A DNA stretch of 64,000 bases, taken from Sphingomonas radiodurans (GTDB taxonomy: Bacteria; Pseudomonadota; Alphaproteobacteria; Sphingomonadales; Sphingomonadaceae). Every line of letters begins with the position of its first letter. The stretch's first letter is position 1. Positions 37,546 to 46,078 of the stretch are shown piece after piece. The stretch covers positions 1,798,001-1,862,000 of the forward strand of contig NZ_CP086594.1 of assembly GCF_020866845.1 (NCBI RefSeq), read 5' to 3'. A program made the position numbers and the translations under genes. Under the pieces are notes generated by a model. The model saw only the letters and a program-made list of their open reading frames with translations. It did not search any database and was not told where the DNA came from.

Positions 37546-37641
37546 GCGGGGGCGGCCGTAAATAGTCTTTCGTTCAGGCGGATGGGCACACCCGTCGCGT
37601 CAGTAATCATTTCGTCCCGCAATCTCGAAAAGAAATCCTGA
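36232..37641 (+). CDS. IS110 family transposase with frameshifted C-terminus
   Basis: Starts at GTG 36232 (SEVTTIGLDIAKHVFHAHRA); an ATG-less extension to 36187 is unlikely. The N-terminal DEDD RuvC-like nuclease shows the first Asp in IGLDIAKHVF and the later pair in KNDAVDAEAI. The C-terminal helix-hairpin domain shows MTIPGIGPITATAIAA and AAWLGLVPKQASTGG, with the serine-containing SRMGERTLRRLLI region. After MARTVWALLVNK the frame breaks: from 37230 another frame reads EDYRAPVVVAA and stops at 37263-37265, the expected end of an intact protein. One base appears to be missing near 37230, so about 135 unrelated residues are attached. Activity is doubtful. Confidence 0.85.
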   Translation: MSEVTTIGLDIAKHVFHAHRADAAGRAVFSRRLTRGKLLDFFAAHPRCLVALEACGGAHHWARELQAIGHEVRLIPPAYVKPYVKRHKNDAVDAEAICEAAQRPSMRFVAVKTEEQQAAALVFRTRDLAVKQRTQLGNAIRGHLAEYGWVAPKGTAHLAMLADLLEGGEIGETLPEAARPMFAMMVEMLAELDKRVAALDKEIARRAREDEVARRLMTIPGIGPITATAIAAIAPPAEMFAKGRDFAAWLGLVPKQASTGGKQKLGAISRMGERTLRRLLIIGASAVVLQASKRGAPAGSWLEGMLARKPRMLVTVALANKMARTVWALLVNKRITELRSSSRRKPRRARGVGGRSRSKEGMAQQSARRGRKNQGFPPCHEHAVGDMVPVRELPYGPAAHRCITGRTDGSIRLRVRTSRKPLAIEGASTGGKLPVRLPAGAAVNSLSFRRMGTPVASVIISSRNLEKKS

Positions 37642-37739
37642 GCCTCAGCGCTCAAGTAATCTCGCGCGAACTCAAATAGTTGCCGATGAGGAATCCTGAC
37701 TATGACCGCGATGTCGCTGCCACATCCTCGGAAAGGTTC

Positions 37740-39740
37740 TCAACTCTCTGCATAACCGAGCAGGCGGGCAGCCATCGGCGCGGCGGCGAGATCCTCAGGT
37801 ACGTATGTGTCAACAAAGCCGAGAAGAGCCTCTAGGGTCATCGGACGGGCGATCTGGTGGCCTTGGATGATGTCGCAACCCATAACCTTCAGCAGCGCCA
37901 TAATCTCAGGTTTGTCGACTCCTTCCGCCGTCACCCGCAATCCAAGACTATGCGCGAGATCAATTGTAGAGCGGACAATAAGCGGACCGCGGTGGCTGTC
38001 CGCCAAGTCCCTGATGAAGCTCATGTCAATCTTGAGTTCGTTTGCAGGCATCTGTTTAAGGTAGGTAAGCGAGGAGAGCCCCGCGCCATAATCGTCAATT
38101 GCGATTGGAACGCCGGCGGTCGCAATGAGTGAAAGATTATCAAGCGCACAGGCAGGGTTCTCAAGAACTGCAGTTTCCGTCACTTCGATGCCGATCCGAC
38201 CGTTGGTTGAAAGCAAGGCGGCGATAAGCCGTTTCGTGAAGGCATCATCACTTACCAGCCGCGCCGAGATGTTAATGTATAGAGGTTGCATGATCTTGAG
38301 TTTGTCGAGTATTACCCGATCAGCACACGCGCGCTCAAGGACCCAAAGCGTCAGTGCTCGTATGTCGCCGCTTTCTTCAGCTACCGGAATGAAGTCTGCC
38401 GGTGAGATCATCCCGCGTTTAACACAGGGCCATCGGACCAGTGCTTCGAAGCTATCGATCAAGTTCGTTCGGGCATCAACCTTTGGTTGATAGTAAAGTT
38501 GCAGCGCGTTCATAGTGATCGCATTCTGCAGATCGTTCATTAGCTCGACATTGTCCCGCTGTCGCAGCTGCGCGTTATAGTCAAAATTGACGCTTACGCG
38601 ACCCAGGCGGCGCGCTTCATCAAGCGCAAATTGTGCTTGCTCGACCGTGTCGCGCAGGCCGGCGTCGCCTCTGGGCACCGCATGGCCGAATGCCATTCCG
38701 CTTTCGACGGCGACGCCTTCAAGGAGATAGCTGCCGGAGAGCATCTGGAGCGCTGCGATCGTTTCCTCGACTGCCTCGACCGGGACTAGGACGCCGAGGA
38801 CGTCGGAGCTTAGCCGCTCGACTGCCAGGTTGGGAAAATGCGCTTGAACGCGTTCCCGCATTGCGCGCGCCAGCTTGCCGGCGTGTCCATAGCCGAGCGC
38901 ATGCTTCACACTGCGGAACTGCTCTACACCGATCGCGACGACTGCGTACGTCGCGGCGACGAGGGGATCGTGAGCGGGGTCGCGCTCGAAAGCGCGCTCG
39001 GCGGGATGATCAAGCGAGGCGCGCGTCAGGGCGCGATCGCGCTTGGCTTTGTACATGGCGAGATCGGCGGATTCGAGCGCCTGTTCGACGCTGTCGATAT
39101 CATCGCAGCGGGCAGCGCCAACCGACACGTCGACCGCGCCGATGCATTCGAGGAAGAGCGGTGCGGACAAGCGCTCGCGGATTACTTGCTCGTCGGGGAT
39201 TGGCGGGGCGACGAACACAAATTCGTCGCCGCCCAGACGCGCTGCGACTCCACCGAACGCAGTTTGCATCGAGCGCAAGCGGTCGGCCAGGCGTTGAAGC
39301 AGTACGTCGCCGACCGCATGCCCATGGGTGTCGTTGAACGCCTTGAACGTATCGAGATCAGCGACGAAGACCAGCCGGTTTCCGCTGCATTGTGTTGCCA
39401 GTGCATCATCGAGCCCGCGGCGGTTGAAGAGCCCGGTGAGCGGATCACGCAGCGCCAGATCACGCGTGCGCGCGCTTTCGCGGTCGCGGCCGGCAATGTC
39501 TCGGCGAAGCTGACCGACTGCGCGCCCGCTGATCGTTAACAAAGCCAATAATGGTACCAGGAACAGGAGCAGCAGTTCGTCGAGGTGCCACCCGCCCGAT
39601 GCCAGCGCCTGTCGCCACCGCTCAATTACACCTGCTTGCCCTGCAGTCTGCACCGTGGCGAACGCGGCCGCGACTACGCCCACGACCAGCGCAGCACGGT
39701 CACGTTGGACATGCGAGACGAGGGAAGCGTGCGGCGGCAT
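37740..39740 (-). CDS. Bifunctional GGDEF/EAL cyclic di-GMP protein
   Basis: 666 residues. Two membrane segments lie in residues 15-75. A canonical diguanylate cyclase site G170-G-D-E-F174 (ARLGGDEFVFV) is present, with the substrate-binding LDTFKAFNDTHGHAVGD. Residues about 265-390 form a second GGDEF-like fold in which the active-site motif is degenerate (SSDVL at 311-315). The EAL phosphodiesterase domain follows, with E432-A-L (SFEALVRW) and IDDYGAGLSSL, where the usual DDFG Phe is Tyr. It should make and/or degrade c-di-GMP at the inner membrane. It starts 8 bp after the S8 autotransporter stop, so the two probably share a transcript. The EAL half is visibly less GC-rich. Confidence 0.88.
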   Translation of the reverse strand: MPPHASLVSHVQRDRAALVVGVVAAAFATVQTAGQAGVIERWRQALASGGWHLDELLLLFLVPLLALLTISGRAVGQLRRDIAGRDRESARTRDLALRDPLTGLFNRRGLDDALATQCSGNRLVFVADLDTFKAFNDTHGHAVGDVLLQRLADRLRSMQTAFGGVAARLGGDEFVFVAPPIPDEQVIRERLSAPLFLECIGAVDVSVGAARCDDIDSVEQALESADLAMYKAKRDRALTRASLDHPAERAFERDPAHDPLVAATYAVVAIGVEQFRSVKHALGYGHAGKLARAMRERVQAHFPNLAVERLSSDVLGVLVPVEAVEETIAALQMLSGSYLLEGVAVESGMAFGHAVPRGDAGLRDTVEQAQFALDEARRLGRVSVNFDYNAQLRQRDNVELMNDLQNAITMNALQLYYQPKVDARTNLIDSFEALVRWPCVKRGMISPADFIPVAEESGDIRALTLWVLERACADRVILDKLKIMQPLYINISARLVSDDAFTKRLIAALLSTNGRIGIEVTETAVLENPACALDNLSLIATAGVPIAIDDYGAGLSSLTYLKQMPANELKIDMSFIRDLADSHRGPLIVRSTIDLAHSLGLRVTAEGVDKPEIMALLKVMGCDIIQGHQIARPMTLEALLGFVDTYVPEDLAAAPMAARLLGYAES

Positions 39741-39748
39741 CGGTGCGC

Positions 39749-42673
39749 TTAGAACGCGATCTGAAAATGGCTACCCAACATCAGGCGCGGCGTGCCCGCT
39801 TCGAGCGCGCGCAGCTCGCCGCGACCGAACAGGCTGACTTGGCCACGGCCATCGAGGATCGAAGCGCCGTAATTGCCCTCGATCACCAAGCGACGCGCTT
39901 GAGCGTCACCGATCGCATAGCGCTGCGTGACGAGCCCCTTTTCGCCCGTGTCGCGATCGATCACCTGCATTTCGGTAAGCTCGATTGCGCCGCGGTCGTA
40001 GCTGAGCGGCTGGGCCACGGTCATCCGGAGCGCGTCGGTCTTGCCGAGCAGGCCAAGCTTGGCGATGCCGGCCTGGAACGAAGTGCCAGACACACCCTCC
40101 GCGCCGATCCGTAGCGAGCTGTCGTTGACGGCCGACCGGCTCGTCGCGGTCGTCGCCGAGCCGAACAGCGAGACGCCGCTGCCGAGCGTCGCATGGCCGC
40201 CGATGGTCATGCCGCGGCTGGTGGTGCCGCCGGCCAGATCGTCGCCGACGATTGGACGTACGCCGAGGAAAGCGGTCGGCTCGCGCAAATTGGTCGCGGA
40301 TGCCGAGAGACGCAGCCATGGTGCGGCCTGATATTCGACGCCGACAGCGGTTGCGCGGGCGCTGTACCGCGGCACGCCGCCCAGTGCGCTGCGATCGATC
40401 AGTGTCGGCATGTCGGCCAGATCCGCGCCGAGTGCGCGACGCTGCTCGGTGTAGCCGGCGCGCAGCTGCAGGCCTGGTAGAACCGCCACTTGAGTTGCAG
40501 CATGTGCACCCCCGCTGGCGAAGCCGAGCAGCGGATTGACGCCGCCACTGCGCGGATCGAAATCCGCTGCAAGCCCGAAGCCGGGCTGACCACCGACCGC
40601 GACCGCACCGTCACCGCTGCCGAAGCTGAGCCCGAATCCACCCGACGGCGCGCTGAGGCTGACGGTGGAGCGGAGCAGCGCGCGGCGCGCCGTGCTGTCG
40701 CCCGCATAGCCCGACAGGACGCGGCCGCTCATCTGCACGTTCCAGCCGTCACCTGCGGGCAGCGCGCCGGTCTGAATGCCGTCGGCAAAGCCGACCGCGC
40801 CTGAAGCGAAGCTTGGCCGGCTGAGCCAACTCACCATCCGGTTGTAGACGAACTCCTGAAAATACTCGCCGCCGCGCCGCTGACCGTAAAGTCGCGACGA
40901 TAATGGGATCAGGAAATCGCGTTCCACCTGATCGAGCTTCTCGAACGCGGTGAAATACATGTTGTTGAACGCCCAGGTAGACTGGAGCCCGCGGTTCTTC
41001 AGCGTCGAGACGGAAACTTCGGACTGCGACGTTCCGGACGTGTTGTTGAGATAGAACTTCAGATTGTTGAAGTTCAACGGCGACATCGCTGCCTCGACAT
41101 CGAGCATGCCGACGCCATAGACCGGATCGATCCCGGGCGCGCCGATATCCTTAGCCGAGCCCAGGATCACCATGGCGATGTCGCGCGGCTTTTCGCGCAT
41201 CCACGGCCAGCGATCCTGGATCAGCGCGACTGCGCCAGTGACGAGCGGCGCGGCGAGCGATGTACCGGACTGGCGGACGAGCCCGCCGGCGCCGTCCGAC
41301 ACTAGGATCAGCTCGCCAGGCGCGACGATGAAGCGGTTCATCAGATAGCCGCTCTCTTTGAGCGACGTGCTCGCCTTGCATTCGGTGCCGCCGTCGGTGA
41401 GGCAGACGGTGCCAGGGCGGTTCGAGAATTCGGAGATGCCCGATGGGCCGACCGAGCCGACCACGATGAAGGTCGTGTCGAGCGCGCCGGCCATGTTGAC
41501 GATGCCCGACTGGCTTACGCCATCGTTCCCCGCCGCGATGACGTAAAGCGTCTTGTCCTTGTGGGTGTTGATCTCGGACTTCGTGAAGATCCGTCGCCAT
41601 TCGGGCGAAAAGGTGACGCCGGGTTCGCCCAGCGACAGGTTAATTACCGTCGCGCCTTTTGCAGCGACCGCCTGAATGCCGGCCGACACGGTGGTCCAAT
41701 CGGCCGATCCGGTCGCGTCGAATGGATTGTAGGCGACGACCTTGGCGGCGGGCGCGATCCCCATGATGCCCTTGCCGTCGTGCGGCGACACGATCAGGCT
41801 GAGCACGCCCTCGCCATGGCCGCCCGCCGACCCGGCCTTTTTGGAAAGGTCGTCCACCTTGGCGACGACGCTGACCGTCTTCGCCGAATAGTCGTCGACC
41901 AAGCCCAGCGTGGAGCCAGCACCCGCGCCCATCGTTTGGGTGAGCTTCGGCGTCCAGTTGACCGACTTCATCCACCAATCGGCGTGATCGGTGCCCGAAA
42001 AGGCCATTAGGCCGTCGTACCATTCGATAAAGAACTGCGACTGCCGCGACGCGTCGAGCTTGGCGAGCGATGCCGGATCGTTGAGATTGATGCCGTACTT
42101 CGCGAGGAACGGGTTGGCAAAGGCCGCATCGAAGCTCTTGCCGGTTTGCTTCGTGACGGCGGCGCCCCAGAACGAGCGCGACGTCGAGACGAGCGTCGAC
42201 ATTTGTGACGCGATCAATCTGTAGCGGACGGCGGTCAAAAGATTGTAGTCGCCAGCGGTCTGCCAGGAGGTGGCGATGCCTTCCCATTGCGTTCCGAGGC
42301 CCTGCCAGAAGGGGCCGACCAAGGAATAGGTAGGTGAGCCGGCGGCAGTTGCCATCGTGGCCGGGTCCATGTCGCCCCAGAACGCGCGGACGTTGCGGTA
42401 GAAGGGGTCGACGTCACCCCAGAACGCGCGGACGTTGCGGTAGAACGGGTTCACGTCGCCCCAAAACGCTCGGACGTTGCGGTAGAAGGCGCGGACGTTG
42501 CGGTACAGCGGCTTGAGCGGCTTCGTGGTCGCGGTTGTTGTTGGAGTGGGCGTCGGCGCGGGCCGGGTCTTCGACGCGTCGACAGCACCGGGGATCGTCT
42601 GCGCCACCCCAACTGTGGACGTCCCGAGTGCGAGCACGCTCACACCTGCTGCCAACATCACTCGATACCTCAT
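39749..42673 (-). CDS. S8 (subtilisin) serine protease autotransporter
   Basis: 974 residues. Signal peptide at residues 1-24 (ending VGVAQT). Residues 57-104 form an array of YRNVRAFWGD(V/M)(N/D)PF repeats. The S8 domain then carries Asp260/261 (LGLVDDYSAK), His286 (GGHGEGVLSL), the oxyanion Asn383 (IAAGNDG) and catalytic Ser472 (SGTSLAAPL). The C-terminal about 280 residues are an autotransporter beta-barrel ending in a terminal Phe (MLGSHFQIAF), so the protease is surface-exposed or released. It is divergent from the TPR histidine kinase (185 bp between starts) and upstream of the GGDEF/EAL gene. Targets unknown. Confidence 0.9.
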   Translation of the reverse strand: MRYRVMLAAGVSVLALGTSTVGVAQTIPGAVDASKTRPAPTPTPTTTATTKPLKPLYRNVRAFYRNVRAFWGDVNPFYRNVRAFWGDVDPFYRNVRAFWGDMDPATMATAAGSPTYSLVGPFWQGLGTQWEGIATSWQTAGDYNLLTAVRYRLIASQMSTLVSTSRSFWGAAVTKQTGKSFDAAFANPFLAKYGINLNDPASLAKLDASRQSQFFIEWYDGLMAFSGTDHADWWMKSVNWTPKLTQTMGAGAGSTLGLVDDYSAKTVSVVAKVDDLSKKAGSAGGHGEGVLSLIVSPHDGKGIMGIAPAAKVVAYNPFDATGSADWTTVSAGIQAVAAKGATVINLSLGEPGVTFSPEWRRIFTKSEINTHKDKTLYVIAAGNDGVSQSGIVNMAGALDTTFIVVGSVGPSGISEFSNRPGTVCLTDGGTECKASTSLKESGYLMNRFIVAPGELILVSDGAGGLVRQSGTSLAAPLVTGAVALIQDRWPWMREKPRDIAMVILGSAKDIGAPGIDPVYGVGMLDVEAAMSPLNFNNLKFYLNNTSGTSQSEVSVSTLKNRGLQSTWAFNNMYFTAFEKLDQVERDFLIPLSSRLYGQRRGGEYFQEFVYNRMVSWLSRPSFASGAVGFADGIQTGALPAGDGWNVQMSGRVLSGYAGDSTARRALLRSTVSLSAPSGGFGLSFGSGDGAVAVGGQPGFGLAADFDPRSGGVNPLLGFASGGAHAATQVAVLPGLQLRAGYTEQRRALGADLADMPTLIDRSALGGVPRYSARATAVGVEYQAAPWLRLSASATNLREPTAFLGVRPIVGDDLAGGTTSRGMTIGGHATLGSGVSLFGSATTATSRSAVNDSSLRIGAEGVSGTSFQAGIAKLGLLGKTDALRMTVAQPLSYDRGAIELTEMQVIDRDTGEKGLVTQRYAIGDAQARRLVIEGNYGASILDGRGQVSLFGRGELRALEAGTPRLMLGSHFQIAF
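42371..42510 (-). repeat. Tandem 42-bp (14-residue) repeat array in the S8 autotransporter gene
   Basis: Three nearly identical 42-bp copies start at 42371, 42413 and 42455, followed by a partial copy to about 42510. Each encodes FWGDxxPFYRNVRA. The copies differ by only one or two bases each, so the array is young or kept uniform by recombination, and its copy number may vary between strains. Confidence 0.9.
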
Positions 42674-42858
42674 CGGACGGCCCCTGTGCGAATCGCATAC
42701 CTTGCGGTTCAGCAGCCGTTCTGAAGACTTTCCCCTTGGAAAAGGGAATCAAACGGGGTGAAGGACCAATTAACCCGTCGATCAATAACGTATGCTGTGA
42801 GGGTGATCTTAACGTCATGTGACTAAACCCACCCGATCTATGATGGGATGACGGCTAC

Positions 42859-45222
42859 ATGCGTTCGAAACTGCTTGCGGGATTGATCATGCCGGCGCTG
42901 ATCGCGGGCGCGATACCTGTGTGGGCGGCGGCACCGGCCGCGACACTCGATCGGGCGCGCGCGGCGATGGTAGTCGATCCGCACAAGGTGGTCGCGCTGG
43001 TGGCGCAAGCGCGGCGCGAGCTGGCGTCGGCGCCGGGCGATGTGGCCGGCGAGCGAATCCGTGCGGACTGGCTCGAGGCGGAAGCGCTCGGCCGGCTCGG
43101 CGAGCTCGATCGGGCGCTGACGATCAGCGCGCGGGCCCTGGCAGACGCGGAGCGGCTGCAGCCCGGCACCAAGCTTCACGGCGACATCCTGATGACGCAG
43201 GGCGCGATCGCGCTCGATCAGAACCGCGTGCGCGAGGCGTTCACGCTGTTGCGGCGGGCGCATGCGATCTTCGCGAAGCTAGGCGAGACGCGGTCGCAGG
43301 CGATCGCGCTGCAGAATATCGGCACGATCTACAGTTTCGCGGGCGATCAGCGGAGCGTGCTGCGCTATTATGCGCAGGCCGCCGAGGTGCATGCCGACGA
43401 TCCCGCGCTGTTGCAGGCGGCGGCGAACAATCTTGGCCTCGCCTATCGCGAACTGGGCGAGTATGACCGCGCGGAGGCGCAGTTCCGCACGGCGCTGAAG
43501 CTTGCGAGGACGCTCGAGAGCCCGGTGCTCGAAGTGCGGGTGTGGAACAACCTTGCCGCGGTCGCCCTGCTCCAGAAGCGCTATGTCGAGGCCATTCGCT
43601 TTGCCGATCGCGGGCTGGCCGCCGCATCGGACAGCGATACCGCGGAGTGGCGGCCGTTCCTGTGGGGCGTAAAGGCGCAGGTCGCGCTGGCGCGCGGCGA
43701 CGTGCCGCAAGCAGTGGCGCTGTTCGACCGCACCTTTGCTGGCGTCGAACTCGCCAAGACCAATTTCTACTTTCGCGATTTTCACGCGAGCGCGATGAAG
43801 GCGTTCGAGGCCAGCGGCGACATGCCGCGCGCGCTGCAGCATATGGCGGCGTTCAAGCGGCTCGACGACGAGGCGCGCGAGATCCGCTCCTCGACCAACG
43901 CCGCGCTCGCCGCCGCGCAATTCGACTTCTCCACGCAGGAATTGCGCATCGCCAGGCTGCGGCAAGGGCAGTTGCAGCGTGACATCGCGATCGAGCGGGC
44001 GCGGGCGCACCAGCAGTTGCTGCTGCTGCTCGGCGCGCTTGCGCTGGCGATCGTCAGCACGGCGGCGTTCTTCTGGATCCGCCGCAGCCGCAACGAGACA
44101 CGCGTTGCCAATCGCCAGCTCGAGACGACGAATACTGCGCTCGACAAGGCGCTGAAGGCGAAGTCCGAATTCCTCGCGACCACTAGTCACGAAATCCGCA
44201 CGCCGCTCAACGGCATCCTGGGCATGACGCAAGTGATCATGCAGCGGCGCGACCTGGATCGCGGTGTGCGCGATCAGGTGCGGCTGATCGACAGCGCGGG
44301 CAGCACGATGCGGGCGATCGTCGACGATATCCTCGACATGGCGCAGATTGAGCAGGGCCGTGTCCAGGTCGAGCGCAGCGACGTCGCGTTGCCGGGGCTG
44401 ATCGAGGACGTCGCCGGGCTGTGGCGCGCCGCGGCGGAGCGCAAGGGCCTTACGTTCGAGGTCGACCTGACGGATGCGCCGGCGATGATCGAGGAGGACG
44501 AGCGCAAGCTGCGCCAGATCGGGTTCAACCTGCTCTCCAACGCAGTCAAGTTCACCGCCGCCGGCACGATCCGGGTGCGCGCGGCGGCGGACGGCGACCG
44601 GCTGGTGCTGGCGATCACCGACACCGGAATCGGCATCGCGCCGGCGCAGCACGAGGCGATCTTCGAGCCGTTCCAGCAGGCCGACAACAGCACCGCGCGG
44701 CAGTTCGGCGGGACCGGGCTTGGCCTCGCGATCTCGCGCAAGCTCGCGCAGGCGCTGGACGGCGACATCTCGGTGGTCAGCGCGCTGGGGGAGGGCAGTG
44801 TGTTCACGTTGAGCCTGCCGCTGCGCGTGATCGACGCGCCGGCGGGGCGTATGGCGGGCGGCGATGGGACGGTGTCCAGCGTGGCGGATGCGTGCGTGTT
44901 CGTTGTCGAGCCCAACCCGCTGTTCGCCGCGATGATCGAGGCGTGCCTGGGGGAGGCGGCGAAGGTCGTCATGGTGGACGAGGTGGCGGAGGTTACGGAC
45001 GCAGCGGATGTGATCGTCGTGGACGAGGAGGCAAGCGTCGATAAGATCGCGCGGCTGCGCTCTATCGCTCCGAACGCGCTGATCGTGGTGCTTGGCGATG
45101 CGGCAGGCGATGCTGACGGGGCGGTCGCCCGGACTATGCCGCCGCTCCACCTGCCGGCTGCGCTTGACGAGCTGCTCGCTCAGCCCCGTGAAATGCCGCT
45201 TGCGCGCCTGGCAGCTGCCTGA
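42859..45222 (+). CDS. TPR-containing sensor histidine kinase with degenerate receiver
   Basis: 787 residues. A signal-peptide-like N-terminus (residues 1-23) exports a TPR sensor domain (residues about 60-340, e.g. NLGLAYRELGEYDRAEAQF). A membrane span (LLLLLGALALAIVSTAAFFW, about 387-406) leads to a coiled linker and HisKA with phospho-acceptor H444 (TSHEIRTPLNGILGM). The HATPase domain has the N box NLLSNAVKFT and G boxes DTGIGIAP and GGTGLGLAIS. The last about 115 residues resemble a receiver domain but lack the normal acidic pair and the lysine. The lone response regulator 68 bp downstream is its probable partner. Signal unknown; TPRs suggest a protein or peptide ligand. Confidence 0.88.
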   Translation: MRSKLLAGLIMPALIAGAIPVWAAAPAATLDRARAAMVVDPHKVVALVAQARRELASAPGDVAGERIRADWLEAEALGRLGELDRALTISARALADAERLQPGTKLHGDILMTQGAIALDQNRVREAFTLLRRAHAIFAKLGETRSQAIALQNIGTIYSFAGDQRSVLRYYAQAAEVHADDPALLQAAANNLGLAYRELGEYDRAEAQFRTALKLARTLESPVLEVRVWNNLAAVALLQKRYVEAIRFADRGLAAASDSDTAEWRPFLWGVKAQVALARGDVPQAVALFDRTFAGVELAKTNFYFRDFHASAMKAFEASGDMPRALQHMAAFKRLDDEAREIRSSTNAALAAAQFDFSTQELRIARLRQGQLQRDIAIERARAHQQLLLLLGALALAIVSTAAFFWIRRSRNETRVANRQLETTNTALDKALKAKSEFLATTSHEIRTPLNGILGMTQVIMQRRDLDRGVRDQVRLIDSAGSTMRAIVDDILDMAQIEQGRVQVERSDVALPGLIEDVAGLWRAAAERKGLTFEVDLTDAPAMIEEDERKLRQIGFNLLSNAVKFTAAGTIRVRAAADGDRLVLAITDTGIGIAPAQHEAIFEPFQQADNSTARQFGGTGLGLAISRKLAQALDGDISVVSALGEGSVFTLSLPLRVIDAPAGRMAGGDGTVSSVADACVFVVEPNPLFAAMIEACLGEAAKVVMVDEVAEVTDAADVIVVDEEASVDKIARLRSIAPNALIVVLGDAAGDADGAVARTMPPLHLPAALDELLAQPREMPLARLAAA

Positions 45223-45290
45223 TGCGACCGCGACAATACTTTCTTCGGATTCTGCCGCTACGGCGGTGGTCATCGACAGGGTAAAAAGCG

Positions 45291-45677
45291 ATGCACGTGC
45301 TGTTCGTTGAAGACGATGCGATGAATCGCCGGGTCGTTCGCGACATGCTGAAGGTCGTGGGCGCGGAAATGAGCGAGGCGGAGGACGCCGAGACCGGCCT
45401 GCGGATGATCGAGGATGACAGCTACAACGTCATCCTGATGGATCTGCGGATGCCCGGCATGGACGGCCTCACCGCGATCCAGCAGATCCGCGCGCGGCAC
45501 GACACCAAGGCCGCGCTGCCGATCATCGTCGTGACGGCTGACACTGCACTCGACATCCGTGCCAGTTGCCTTGCCAAGGGCGCGGACGACGTGATTCTGA
45601 AGCCAGTGGCAATGAAGCAGCTGTTCGCCGCGATGGGCAAGCTGATGGTCGCGGCGGAGCGGCGGAAGGCGTCATAA
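45291..45677 (+). CDS. Single-domain (CheY-like) response regulator
   Basis: 128 residues, a receiver domain only. The acidic pair D8-D9 (FVEDDAMNRR), phospho-acceptor D51 (ILMDLRMPGMDG), T82 (VVTADTA) and K104 (ILKPVAM) are all present. No output domain follows, so it works by protein contact or as a phosphate shuttle. GTAAAAAG precedes the ATG. It sits directly behind the histidine kinase and is presumably phosphorylated by it. Confidence 0.92.
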   Translation: MHVLFVEDDAMNRRVVRDMLKVVGAEMSEAEDAETGLRMIEDDSYNVILMDLRMPGMDGLTAIQQIRARHDTKAALPIIVVTADTALDIRASCLAKGADDVILKPVAMKQLFAAMGKLMVAAERRKAS

Positions 45678-46078
45678 GAGCCGTACCCGCTTCAGCGTAG
45701 CGTCGCGAGGGTGCTGTCGGCTCTGTCAGACCTAATGCGCCGCTCGTTGTAGGAGCATGGCTAGGCGCCGCGCATACCTTGCTCACAGATCCGCCAGTCC
45801 GCTTAGCTCGTACGGGCTTTCACGAAGGACTTCGGCAACGCCAAGATCCGTCAAGTCCGCTGCAGGGCCAACAATCGCGTCGAGGACAGCCATCTCTCGT
45901 TCCGACGACGCGAAAGTAGACGCTCGAGGAGCTGGCCGCAGCTGTATCATCATCCGGGGGCTCCGCGGCAACTGCCAGCAGTATACCGCCTTCAACAAGG
46001 TCTGACCTTCACCTTAACGCGCGCCCTGTTCCGGGGTGCCGTAAGCGCCGTCTGAACATCCGACCATTGGTTAGCCGG
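45678..46078. other. Intergenic, no gene recognised
   Basis: About 400 bases between the response regulator and the GlcG-like gene. Short open frames on both strands (for example 71 codons at 45783-45998 on the minus strand) have no start signal or family resemblance I can recognise. No RNA gene or clear terminator is seen. Confidence 0.35.

Noticed and set aside
43279..45273. Minus-strand frame of 664 codons
   Set aside because: Antisense to the histidine kinase; no recognisable domain.
45783..45998. Minus-strand frame of 71 codons after the response regulator
   Set aside because: No Shine-Dalgarno sequence and no family resemblance; too weak to call a gene.
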